Shown: piece after piece, positions 9,675 to 20,445 of the stretch
How positions within the stretch are numbered: the stretch's first letter is position 1
How the letters are laid out: each line of letters opens with the position of its first letter
NCBI GenBank assembly: GCA_947044365.1
Contig: OX345637.1
Span: forward strand, 7,391,701-7,455,700
Length of the DNA stretch: 64,000 nt
Direction of reading: 5' to 3'
DNA from: Petrosia ficiformis
Lineage: Eukaryota > Porifera > Demospongiae > Haplosclerida > Petrosiidae
Made by a program: the position numbers and the translations under genes
Notes under the pieces: generated by a model
Database searches by the model: none
What the model was told of the DNA's origin: nothing
The model's input: only the letters and a program-made list of their open reading frames with translations

Positions 9675-12600
9675 TTATCGAAAGTTTATATTAACATAAG
9701 GGCGTGGAATATCTACCATCTCATATGTATGAGCATTTTCTTGGTTTGGTTGTGATGGTGGCAGCTTTTCTGTTAATGATACACAATCAGAATTATCAAT
9801 TTTGTAGTCGTATGTATTCAGGACTGGAGTCCTACTTTCTGAAAAATAGAGAGTTGATGTAAAGCCTGTCTGAATTGCTAAATGCATAATATTTTACTTT
9901 ATAATAGTCATGATATGTAAGTGTTTAGCTTACTTTTTTTTGGTCGCAGTTTTTTTCTAACTAAGATTATGAATCCCGCAACAAAGAAAATAGTGAGAGT
10001 TAATGCAGTTATACCAAATAAAGTGATGAAAATAATGAGTGTACCTTTAATAAAAGATAACATTTAGAATGAATTTACTTTTATTGGAGTTGATGTTGAA
10101 TTGTGTATAGGCTGTTTTTAACACTACTATCAATTGCTGATTTAGTAATATCTGTTTTAACAAGTGTATATAGAGAAAAAAACATCCCTATGATTGCTTT
10201 ACAAATTTAAGTGAAGATAAAAGTATCCCTATGACTGCTTTTAGTCTCGCGAGCCAGACCCATACCATGAGAAAGGGTCTGGTTGCATACTATACATCAG
10301 ATTGCAGAACGTCATGATACATAATCATTTCATGACGTCACGTTTTCCTTTTTTTACAAAAGAGAGACGCATTTGTAATATTACCAACAAGATTTGGAAA
10401 AGGTGTGTCTATTACATCATATTGCATTTGTGTTGTCATACGTGTTGTTATACGGCTTCCCGGAACAAACTGATGTATAGCATGCAACCAGACCCTTTCT
10501 CATGGTATGGGTCTGGCTCGCGAGACGAGACTGCTTTGTGGTGTCCAGCATTCAGTAATCATGGCTGACTATCAAGCATGAAAGACAACAGCTTATTATA
10601 GTTATTATTTTGATTATCTACTCTCTTTACCTTTTAAAGAATCTTGTAGAACTTTAGGAATGTATTTCAGGTAGAATAGCTAGCTAGTAGTTTATATGTA
10701 TAATCAAAGCCTTTGCCATAGTGCAAACTAATTTAAAAGCTTGGCCAAATGCTTATTATGGCCCGTAGGGCCATCCCTATGATTGCTTTCCCACGGGTTC
10801 GAACTATTATATATATTTTCTTGTGTCACCTACGCGAGTATGCGTTGTATACGTAGTTAAGTTACATCATTCGGTCAATTAATGGGCGGTGGCGCGTAAA
10901 AGAACGCGCGAGCGGCGCGATCAAGCTCTACAGACTAGACGAAAGAAAACTGTGTAGCTTTCGTAGAAACTGGAACTAATAGCTAGCTATCCTACCTGAA
11001 ATATATTCTTTAAGTACTACAAGGTGTTTTAAAATATAAACAGAGTAGATAATCAAAATAGTAACTATAATAGGCTGATGTGTTTCAGGCATCATAAAGT
11101 TAGTCATGATTACTGAATGATGGACACCACAAAGCAGTCATAGGGATACTTTTATCTTCACTTAAACAATCATAGGGATGTTTTTTTCTCAATATACACT
11201 TTTTTTTCTCTATTCAAAGGATAACATGAAACATGCACTTTATATATATAGTAATGCACTTTTCTGTGTAATATATAAATGATGTGCATATTGTCTTAAG
11301 ATCTCACAGTGTGTATATTAATATCATTATATAGGTCACAAGAATTTCAAAGTGCATTTTAGTTACTAAATTTCGATATCATTGCATAGGTCACAAGCAT
11401 TTCAAAGTGCAATTTTTTAAAACTATAATTATGTCTAAAATAAAATAATAACAATAATAATAATAATGATAACATGATTTTGAAATACTTGTAACCTACA
11501 TATTATTATCACATGCAGTAAGATCTTAAGACAATGTGGTTTTCTGTAAATGTCAGTTGCAATTGAAATAGTACTAACTTTCTTCAGATGTAAGTTTATT
11601 CTCAGATGTAGACAGAGGAGTGTTTGTATCTGTAAAAATATTATTTTTCAGCACATGATCTAACACAAATAATAGTTTACCTAAAGTATGTTCACGTTGA
11701 GTTGCCACCAAACTAAATTATCATTTAGTTTGGTGCCAATTCAACGAGAACATACTTTAGTAACTGAGTAATGAATTATGATACAGGTACATTCTCGATT
11801 GAACCGATCATTCATTAAAGAACGATTAACTAATAAATATGAAATTCACGACATACTTAATGTTGAAGGAACTCCATTTACAATGATCCATTTCACTACA
11901 GCTGGTTTTGAACTTATTTCTCCATCCTTCTCCCAGTCATACACTGATATCAGGTAGTTACCATTCTCTGAGAGAGTTAAACAGTCTACAGCAGTATTAT
12001 CAATCAATATAGCTCTTGTCAACATTGGTATTTCAGGTTGCAAAGTAGTAACCAGCAACAATGATGCTATACATCCTTTTACTGTTGACCCTTGTGCAAA
12101 AGTACAATTCAGGCAAAGTTCAGATCCATCTAGAGTATAAGTCAATTTTTGTGTATCATATGTACCTACATAGTATTAATTAATTTGTGATGAACACTAA
12201 AATTAGTTTATACAACTCACTCAAGATAAATGGTTCTGAGAGTGCTTGACCCAGTATATTATGAGTAATAACAAAGATCTGATAGAAGGTGTTGTTTTTC
12301 AAGAGAATTGGCCATTTAATTTGATAGATTCCATTAATCACAGTAATATTCTCCCATAACATAAGACCTGATGATTGAGTTTCACCTCCATTATGATCAA
12401 TTAGGAGTATTTCAAATTTGCTTGGTAAATGTCCAACACACAGTAAATTATTGATCTAAATTCGATGATAGAAATAATTATTATTATAGCTTTCATGCAT
12501 ATATATCCAATAGTCAAGAGAGTTTATAATTAAGATTTTAGTATATATACATAATAATTATAATAATAAGTCATGATTTATTAGCTCACCTCAAATTGGA

Positions 12601-13530
12601 TTAGTAATACTGAATTATGTCCAAGCATTGCAGCTACAATCTCAGCTTTAGCTGGAGTTCCTGAAAAACTCAATATAGTTATATTACAAGGTCACTGCTG
12701 GTATGTTAAATACCTGACACAAAATTTGCTTTTGCATTCCAAATGTCATTACAGAATACATCAGTTTCAATTGATATACAAATCTCATATTCAATACAGA
12801 GATCAGGATTGTTAAGTTCATACTCATAAGCTTGATTGAGACATGTTAATTCTATTGTGTCTATCAAGTTATGAGAACCAGTGATATCAAGAGTGAGAGT
12901 ATAGTTATCAGTTGAGGCAGACACATCCCATGTTATAAAAAGGCTATTTTCAGTACTATGAATAATTGTTAAGTCATTTATTACAGTGGGATTTCCTGAA
13001 TGAGAAATACAATTGCAATAGTAATAATAATAATATGTAGTTATTTACCTTTTACAGTGAAATACACAGGAGAACTTGACTTGCTACCATAAACAGCAGT
13101 ACCCAAGATTACACAGTATATTTCACTATTGTTGTTAAGACAATAACCACCAATTGTCATGTAAGAATATTGAGTATCACAACCAGAGTAATATGGAGGA
13201 TAATGATTATAATATCCACTGAAACTCAATCCTCTTTCCTCTATTTCTTCTGCTGTCATATTTTCAGTATTCACACCATCAACAAACCAGTAAATATATG
13301 AACCATCTCCATAACATAAGAAAGTAGCATCGCTACCAACATCAACTGTTGCTGAACCATAGAAATTGTATAGACCTGATAGAAGAATGTTTATTACATA
13401 ACAAAAAATACACAATATTGTCAACATTACTTGCATAGTGACAACACAATGAAGAAGGTATAACAGCCACATGTATTAGAAGAACAAGAGCAATCTTAAA
13501 ACTGCACTTTTTTGCATGTTTCAGATCCAT
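9675..13530 (-). CDS. Receptor copy C: Ig/FN3 transmembrane receptor, 549 residues
   Basis: Nine exons join with consistent phases and sum to 1650 nt: 13431-13530 (ATG 13530; MDLKHAKKCSFKIALVLLI signal), 13049-13375 Ig domain (TFLCYG, YWFVDGV, YCVILG), 12714-12995 FN3, 12590-12660 linker, 12221-12455 second FN3, 11857-12165 third domain (GSELCLNC ... CLTLSENGNY ... VYDWEKDG), 11579-11629 Ser/Thr-rich stalk, 9934-10044 TM (TLIIFITLFGITALTLTIFF, then RKKLRPKK) and 9675-9838 tail. Tail tyrosines are in YDYKI, YEMV (about Tyr534) and YVNI (about Tyr543). A type I cell-surface receptor is predicted; ligand unknown. An extra stalk exon present in copy B near 4700-4750 is ruined here, with a stop and a hairpin insertion at its donor at 11681, and must be skipped. 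Its large TM-proximal intron holds nested MITEs. Confidence 0.75.
10160..11210. mobile_element. Nested MITE cluster in copy C intron
   Basis: Comparison with copy B gives clean empty sites. Insertion one lies between CTGTTTTA (about 10160) and GTTTATATGTATAATC (about 10690). It is a partial plus-orientation copy of a family with ends CATCCCTATGATTGCTTT, interrupted by the element at 10242-10528. Insertion two, about 10757-11205, is a near full-length copy in the opposite orientation that begins ATGGCCCGTAGGGCCATCCC and ends AATCATAGGGATG. The two flank about 65 bases of native intron. Other copies of the family lie at 14707-15190, 48277-48664 and, decayed, 51888-52625. Confidence 0.8.
10242..10528. 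mobile_element. 287-bp TIR element with 9-bp target duplication, nested in another MITE
   Basis: Ends TAGTCTCGCGAGCCAGACCC and its complement (one mismatch at position 2) form nearly perfect inverted repeats of about 48 bp. The 9-bp direct repeat GACTGCTTT flanks it at 10233-10241 and 10529-10537. The related copy at 14785-14800 has a single uninterrupted GACTGCTTT, confirming the insertion. Same terminal TAGTC and duplication length as the elements at 2545-3401 and 35818-36209. Confidence 0.9.
11681..11760. mobile_element. 80-bp hairpin insertion at a stalk-exon splice donor
   Basis: CTAAAGTATGTTC at 11681 and its complement GAACATACTTTAG ending at 11760 bound a near-perfect hairpin with a short TTATCA loop. 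Copy B lacks it (TTTACCAAGTAACTG at about 4697). The insertion replaces the donor of an optional stalk exon, which here also carries a TAA after VPVS. Confidence 0.8.
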
Positions 13531-13545
13531 TCCACTCTAACATTG

Positions 13546-14200
13546 ACCGTTGTAATATATGTTTGAAGGATTTATTATTATCATTACTTAAATGATATTT
13601 TTATTGTTTACCAAAGGGTGTTAAGTAAACATACTCTTCCTTTTCTATCATTTAGATAGATAGAAGAGAAAACACATTTAATAATGGTGTCATGCAGGTT
13701 CACTGTGATACAGTACTTGTTTCAAAATCGGATGAATCCAGTTGTATTACCAAAGAAGAAACCATACAGTTTTGAATCAATGACTCGATTTCAGTTTGTA
13801 GTTAATATGATAAAGTATATATCATAATAATTATTATAATAGTGTACAACTAGGTGAATTTGTAGTTTACTGAACTATGATCTCATTAACCTCTACCAAC
13901 ATATTTTTCATCAACAGCAACTTCAACAAATCACTGTATACACATCTGTAAACTAATACATGTATTAGTTTACAGATGTGTACTTGCAAATAAGATGTAT
14001 GAATTAACACAATACCAAACCATTCGCATTCTGATTTTGTGTAATACAAAAATAGACCTGAATGTAATATTCAGTTTTAAAACATTGTACATACAGGAAG
14101 TATCTTTCAGAATCCTCAAATCACAAAGCTTGTCATATATATGTACAAGTTAATTGTACAATGGTTGGGGCTTTCTTGTTATCAGATTGACAAATTCCTA
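13546..14200. other. Intergenic spacer with 44-bp perfect palindrome
   Basis: The region holds the 5' flank of copy C up to about 13745, then AT-rich sequence with no gene I recognise. A perfect 44-bp palindrome occupies 13939-13982 (TACACATCTGTAAACTAATA meets its complement at the centre ACATGT). Confidence 0.7.
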
Positions 14201-14360
14201 CAAAACCTCCTTCACTTGAGATCACATGATGTTCATGTCCATCACAACAATAATTATTTACATTTTAATTTGAGTTGTACATATTCAGGATGTTTATTAT
14301 CATAAAAAGCATCAAGTATTTTCATATACTTATAGTAACTAAGCAAACGATTGATCTATA
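14200..14360 (-). pseudogene. V-ATPase subunit A exon fragment 1
   Basis: The minus strand from about 14352 reads INRLLSYYKYMKILDAFYDN and then KHPEYVQL. This is collinear with the genuine V-ATPase A exon at 46043-46186 ([28 protein letters not shown]). The homology continues into the neighbouring intron and the CTCCTTCAC exon start (TGAGATCACATGAT near 14217). No other V-ATPase exons accompany it, so it is a duplicated relic. Confidence 0.8.
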
Positions 14361-14706
14361 CTGTATATGCTTTATTATATAAAGGAAAGTATATAATCAT
14401 TACCCATATAACAATTACTTAATGTGAACACACAAACAAAACTGTAAATATCATGACAGGCATGTTATATATACTTACTTAAATTGTGACAGGAGAATGA
14501 AATAGATACTGTAACAGTCATTACAAGAAATAATTATATTCTAGTTGACATTAATTTCACTAGGGGTATATGCATATCAAATATTTCATTTCTTAATTGC
14601 TTTTATTGAAACATACTGTAACATAAGTTACTGGTTCATACATAAGTCAAATTTAAAATGTCATACTGTCTAGTTATACTTGTAATTATTCTCATGTAAT
14701 GATTAC

Positions 14707-15190
14707 AATCATACAGTTAAACAAGTGTATATAGAGAAAAAAAAAACATCCCTATGATTGCTTTACAAATTTATAAAAGTATCCCTATGACTGCTTTGTG
14801 GTGTCCAGCATTCAGTAATCATGGCTGACTATCAACCATGAAAGACAACAGCTTATTATAGTTATTATTTTGATTATCTACTCTCCTGACCTTTCAAAGG
14901 ACCTTGTAGAACTTTAGGAATATATGTCAGGCAGAATAGCTAGCTATTAGTTCCAGTTTCTACGTTAGCTACACAGTCACAGCTTTCTTTCTGCTGGTGT
15001 ATAGAGCTTGATCGCGCGTTCTTTCACGCGCCACGCCCATTAATTGACCGAGCCCCCCCCGGAATGATGTAACTTCCTTAACTACGTATACAACGCATAC
15101 TCGCGTAGGTGACACAAACATATATATAATATATAAACATACATCGAACCCGTGGGAAAGCAATCATAGGGATGGCCCTACGGGCCATAA
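14707..15190. mobile_element. MITE, uninterrupted copy of the CATCCCTATGATTGC family
   Basis: Runs from ACATCCCTATGATTGCTTTA near 14735 to AAAGCAATCATAGGGATGGC near 15176, ending in the small palindrome ATGGCCCTACGGGCCAT. About 480 bp, AT-rich, no coding capacity. This is the best reference copy for the nested versions at 10160-11210. A frame reading MLSHGFDVCLY on the minus strand is incidental. Confidence 0.8.
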
Positions 15191-15329
15191 AAAAGAGTTA
15201 TTAGTATTTCCAGATAATTACGCATGTTTTTACTAGTAAAAAAGTATAGCAATTAATTTACTACTGGAATATTAACATGTTTGCTTGTCAGCAAGTATTG
15301 TAAACATTCTAAAGCCGGTCTCACTGTGC

Positions 15330-15900
15330 ACAGAATCTTATCAAATTGTATTCAATAATTGTCGATTAATGAACAATTGTACTCCAATAAAGTTAGATTG
15401 TGTCATGACTGACTGATTTAGCTCATTCTTAAAATCAGTGACCGTGCACAGATTTCATTTAAAGCACAAGTATAAGGCTCTTTAAATATGTACATAATTG
15501 TAATATTTTTATAAATGCATTATTCGCACTATTACCAAGTATTAGTTCTTGCAGTGTTATAAAAAGTCATTTATAACTGAAAGTCTGAAACTAAAACATT
15601 GAAAATAATTTATATCAAAAAGTGTTACTGCATAATTATATAATAAACATCATTAAATTGATATACATAATCCATAATCTCCATCATCTGAACATTAATT
15701 TTATCAAATGTTTATAATAAGAGCAATATAATCTGTTTTTGAATGCTAATGACAGCTGTATTTTGGGTTTATTTTGAAAATTATCTTACTCAAATACATT
15801 GTATAACTTATTTCTTATGAGTATAATCCATAGTGTAATCTTATTTAAAAAGAAACAAAATTGCTAATAAACTGCCAAATACAACAGTCAGTTATTTTAT
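15330..15900 (-). pseudogene. Decayed 3' end of a receptor copy (D subtype)
   Basis: The 3' flank matches that of copy D (TTTCATTTAAAGCACAA, AATATGTACATAATT; compare 16215-16260). It is followed by GAGCAATATAATCTGTTTTTG (compare 16740) and a broken TM exon at about 15800-15900 resembling 16824-16937. No tail exon remains and no open frame is left. Confidence 0.6.
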
Positions 15901-18274
15901 TTAAATCATTAGGAACGTATCTATCTACATCACAATCATTTGGTAAATTAATGTTTCTTAGTTTTATTATTAATAAAATAATATAGCAGATCTTACAACT
16001 TAACCATATGTCTTCTCTGCTACTTCTAAGAATACATCTTCATATAAACAATTATTTGTTCACAAAATTGAATGTTATCTTATTTTCTTACGCTGCACAT
16101 TAACAAGAGATTCAATCTGTAATCCTAAACTATTTCCATATACTTACCAACAGAGTAAGATCATCTCATGAATGAATGTATGCTTATTCTTGATATCCGA
16201 GGCTGATCACAAGTTTCATTTAAAGCACAATGCTCTTTTAAATATGTACGTAATTATACGTATTAGAATTCGGACATAAAATAAATGTTAACATTACCAA
16301 GCAGTAGTTATGACAAATTTAAAAAGTCTTAGACATACAATTATACTTAAACTAAAAGTAAAAATATATCAAAAAGTATCACTATAATATAAAGATTAAC
16401 ATACATAATTCATAGTCTGTAGACAACAAATTGTGGTATATTAGACTTCCTTATAGCTAAAAATATTTACAGTATTAAAAAGACTGTATTAGAAGTTAAC
16501 ATTATCATACAGCCCAGATGAAGGTGGAACATTTACAGTGACCATTTCATAAGCATGTGCTCCATCTCCAGTCTCATTTTGGGTAGTTGGTTGTAATATT
16601 GGTTGTTGTATGTTTACATCTGATGAAGCAAACTTAGCAGTTCCATATGCTGCATTAGTGCTAATGGACATACCCTGTTCATTATGTTCTAAGAACGAAG
16701 AAATGCAATAATTTATCAAATGCATGTTTATCTTGAACAATAAGAACAATATAATCTGTTTTTGAGTGCTAATGAAAGCTATGTCAAGTATTTATCTTGA
16801 TAATTATTTCTACTTTTTCTTACTTTGATATTTTAAATATAATTTCTTTTTTATGATGAGTATGATGCATAGTATAATAATGATTAGAAACAACATTGCT
16901 AACGCAAATAAACTGCCAAATGCCAATGTCAATTTATCTTGGGAGAAGATAAAAAGATATCCTTCATTTCGGTAAACTAATAATAGTAACTAAGTTTGTT
17001 CTGATGAAGGTCTATTCTCAGGAGTAGCCAGAGAAGTGCTTATAAGATCTGTAATTTTATTTCATTTAGTATTATATAGTAATAATAAAACTAAGAAACA
17101 ATATAATTTACCCAATGATTGTGATGTAGACACTTTTTCAATAATACCTACAAAAGAAATATAACTATCAACAACAGACTCTTTATTTCAGTCCTGGTAA
17201 TATACAATAAGAAATTATGTTGAACAAAATGATTGTGATGTAGATATGTTATTGAATATGCTTAATATGCATGTGTTTGAAAAAAAGGATAACTACTATA
17301 TAAACCATGAGTTTCTCTTGTACTTATAATGTTTCTTCAAAGTAAATATTAACACTGATGAATATGCATGAAACACCCCATCCTTATGATCACTTTCTGA
17401 ATGTATATTTGTATATATTTTTGTGTCCATAAGGATGGGGTGTACTACACAAGGAACTCATAGGAAGAAGGCAGGTTATAAAAATAAATTGCAACGATAG
17501 ACTATTGAATTTCAGACATTATGAAAGTCATCAGCAATGATTTGGGTTGGGGAAATTGTTACTTCCGTTTCATTGAGGATTTAGAATTTAGAACACACAG
17601 AAACAGTGCCATCAACAATGAGTGATAGCTGTCACAAAGTAATCAGATACTTAATTGTAATATATTTTCAAACTTATTTTCTATAATTATAATGGTTATG
17701 ATAAAGCTGGAGAATAAAACCCACGAGTGTTATTGTATTTTAAGATTTGTATGTTATGAAGACAAAACTTGTTATTAGGCAAATACATTCTAATTGAAAT
17801 GCAAACAATGATAAACATATAGTTTTGTTACCAATATAACTAGTACTGACAGTGTACTAAGCTATGCACAACTAAGGTGGTGTAACTACAAAATTAATAA
17901 CAAAATGGGTTGTTCTAATTATTATGACCTGTGAAAATCATAACATACTTGATGTTGAAGAAACTTCCTTTATAACAATCCTTTCCACTACAGCTGGTTT
18001 TACACTTAATATTCCATCTTTCTCCCAGTCATATACTGATATCTGACCATTATCTGATAGTGTTAAACATTCTTTAGCACTGTTATCATCAGCCTTTGGT
18101 ATTTCCAATATTACATGATATAAAGTACTGAACACTGTGAACAGTAAAATGGAAGCTGTACATCCTTTTACTGTTGAGTGTAGAGTAAATGTACAAGTCA
18201 GACAGAGTTCAGATCCATTTAATGAATAATCCAATTTCTGTGTATCATATGTACCTTTATACAGAGAAGGTTTA

Positions 18275-18654
18275 GCATGGCTATTATTACATGTTCAAGT
18301 GTTCTGGTTAGTGAGAAACTAACTGGCATGGCTATTGTTACATGTTCAAGTGTTCTGGTTAGTGAGAAATTGAATATCACTAACTGGCATGGCTGTTTTA
18401 TTTGAAATCTGTAGCCAAGTAAACTAAATCACTAACATGTTGCCAAATCCAGACTTAAAATGCTAACAAGGCTATACTTGTTCTTGTTAACTATCCTTTT
18501 ATCTGCATCAGTTCAGGTCGAGCCGAGTCGATCGCTCTAGCTATGTAGCTTGAATAATTAAGGGCGTGTCCGGCGTGACATTATTTTTTATCAAAAGAGG
18601 CGTGTCAAAGTTTTTTATCCACTAACCAGCACGATCACTAACTGGCACGGCACA
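18275..18654. mobile_element. Solo copy of the transposon right end
   Basis: These 380 bases match the right end of the large element (26833-27212) almost base for base and in the same orientation, including the terminal repeat; I noticed one substitution (AAAAGAGGCG versus AAAAGTGGCG). It abuts the ACCATC target duplication, so the full element appears to have inserted next to an older or deleted relative. Confidence 0.8.
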
Positions 18655-18772
18655 ACCATCTGTGCCGTGCCAGTTAGTGATCGTGCTGGTTAGTGGAGGG
18701 CGTATGCTAAAAAAACGTTGTGCCCCTGCCCACAATAATTATTAGTCTATTATTAAATAACCATGCTGTAAA

Positions 18773-18815
18773 ATGGCGACTTCCCGCGAAAATAGTACTG
18801 TGGTGACGAACTCTT
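18773..18815 (+). CDS. Possible first exon of a plus-strand transposon gene
   Basis: ATG in a good context (AAAATGGCG) reads MATSRENSTVVTN and reaches a consensus GTAAGT donor at 18816. It sits 110 bases inside the left terminal repeat, as expected of a first exon. No continuation exon could be identified confidently; the open stretch at 19308-19532 is not obviously related. Confidence 0.25.
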
Positions 18816-18939
18816 GTAAGTTGTAACAGAAAAAGATATTGAGGTATGATCTTTTCTATCCTATCCCCTACCTGATATAGTAAAAACCTGAGTTGGCTAC
18901 ATGAATATGAACTCTTTTGTTATATTGTACCAGGTCTAT

Positions 18940-19060
18940 ATAATAATTATATATATATATAGGATAACAATAAACATTATATATATATATAGGATAACAA
19001 TAAACATTATTTTGCCACTACAATCTTCACACTATCCAAAAGAATTATGAAATAAATGCA

Positions 19061-19104
<44 letters not shown>

Positions 19105-19270
19105 ATAACAATAAACATTATTTTGCCACTACAATCTTCACACTATCCAAAAGAATTATGAAATAAATGCATTTATATATATATATATATATATAATAGG
19201 ATAACAATAAACATTATTTTGCCACTACAATCTTCACACTATCCAAAAGAATTATGAAATAAATGCATTA
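18940..19270. repeat. Short tandem repeat with TA runs inside the transposon
   Basis: Three copies of a unit that begins GGATAACAATAAACATTATT and ends GAAATAAATGCA, separated by TATA runs of different length, plus one truncated first copy at 18960-18985. Confidence 0.9.
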
Positions 19271-19934
19271 TGAATTATGAAGTAAACTTAAATATCTTTG
19301 AAACCAATTGGAGCTAGGGAATGTTCAAGATAACACTGCAGTGATTGAACTGTTGAAATTGAAAAGGTTTCTTGAAGTATTTTTATCATTGCCTATAGTA
19401 AAAATATCAGGAGTGATAACAATAGCTATAATATGCAAATTACATAATACCTCTGGCCTTAAAATCGATTTGAATAGCACTTTTGGAGGAATGTGTTTGT
19501 GTTTTTTTGATGGAGCCAACATCTCCAAGTAATAGAATACTTCATTCACCTATATATATAATAATAATATACACAGGTGATTTAAATTATATACATGGTG
19601 TGTGAAAAGCTGAATTACCACTACTGGATGAGACAATGGCCATGTTATTGCTGGCAGTGTATCTTTATCACGAACTCTCTTTGTCCGAAGAATCTCAAAG
19701 AAAACACTTCTTTGAGGTGATGCAGCAATTTTCTGTAGTTCAATCTTTAAAATGTTTAGAATTATAATTATTATAATTCTAACTGTGATGATTGTTGTAC
19801 CTCATTCTTTTTTAGAATATTAATCATCTTAACTCTCACAATGTGTCCATCCCTAATATGTTTTAGTTTCATAAATAAAAGTTACTTATAATAATTATGT
19901 ATTTACATTCACCTTTCTGGTGGTCTACACATGA

Positions 19935-20400
19935 TCTTTTGCAGTACTGAAAAACAATACTTCCGATGATTCTTCTGGTGTGTTTTCTTCAGTTATATCT
20001 GGCATCAGTATTGGAATATCATCTATGTCGGATTCTGTTGGACATGATGGATTGATATCAGCATTACTGACGTTTAATAATTTTCCATGTTCACCTTCAC
20101 CAGCACTTGTGAACTCTGTGATAGTATCAGGGCTGGTACAGCTGTCATCTGTGTTAAAGCATGTTCACATATCACAACAAGTATAAGTGTACAGCTCTCA
20201 CCATCATCATATTCTATAGTCGATCCTTTTCTTTCTTCCCAATGCAAAAACTTAAATGATGGCATATATAATTATAATCAACAGTATATAATTCATACAC
20301 TCACTTCATTCTGAGCTACATCAACATCAGCTTTAGTGCATTCGACAGAAAGTGAGGTCCAATTATTAATAATTGATGGAAATTGATGTGAAGCTGTTAT
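19935..20400 (-). CDS. Possible small acidic transposon protein (3 exons)
   Basis: Candidate exons on the minus strand: about 20301-20390 (SVECTKADVDVAQNE, donor GTGAGT), about 20203-20250 (FLHWEERKGSTIEYDD, donor GTGAG) and about 19935-20148, joined in phase 1 (DSCTSPDTITEFTSAGEGEH ... DIDDIPILMPDITEE ... FFSTAKDHV, stop). Acidic and low complexity, with no domain recognised. It lies just downstream of the Ulp1-like stop at 20446 in the same orientation, so it could be a separate gene or an alternative 3' end of the protease gene. Confidence 0.35.
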
Positions 20401-20445
20401 AGTGTATTTATTATGGAATGTTGCCACACATACAAGCTATAGATT

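Larger units (their letters stand above)
9490..13745. repeat. Segmental duplication unit 2 (contains copy C)
   Basis: Collinear with 3490-6866 from 3' flank to 5' flank, apart from inserted transposons at 10160-11210 and 11681-11760. Its left border abuts the truncated copy B2, giving a sharp breakpoint near 9490. Confidence 0.85.

Noticed and set aside
10302..10568. 88-codon plus-strand frame
   Set aside because: It lies across a 287-bp MITE and its right target duplication, and codes for nothing recognisable.
19308..19549. 74-codon frames on both strands inside the transposon
   Set aside because: Mutual antisense with no motif, and splice sites could not be matched to neighbouring exons.
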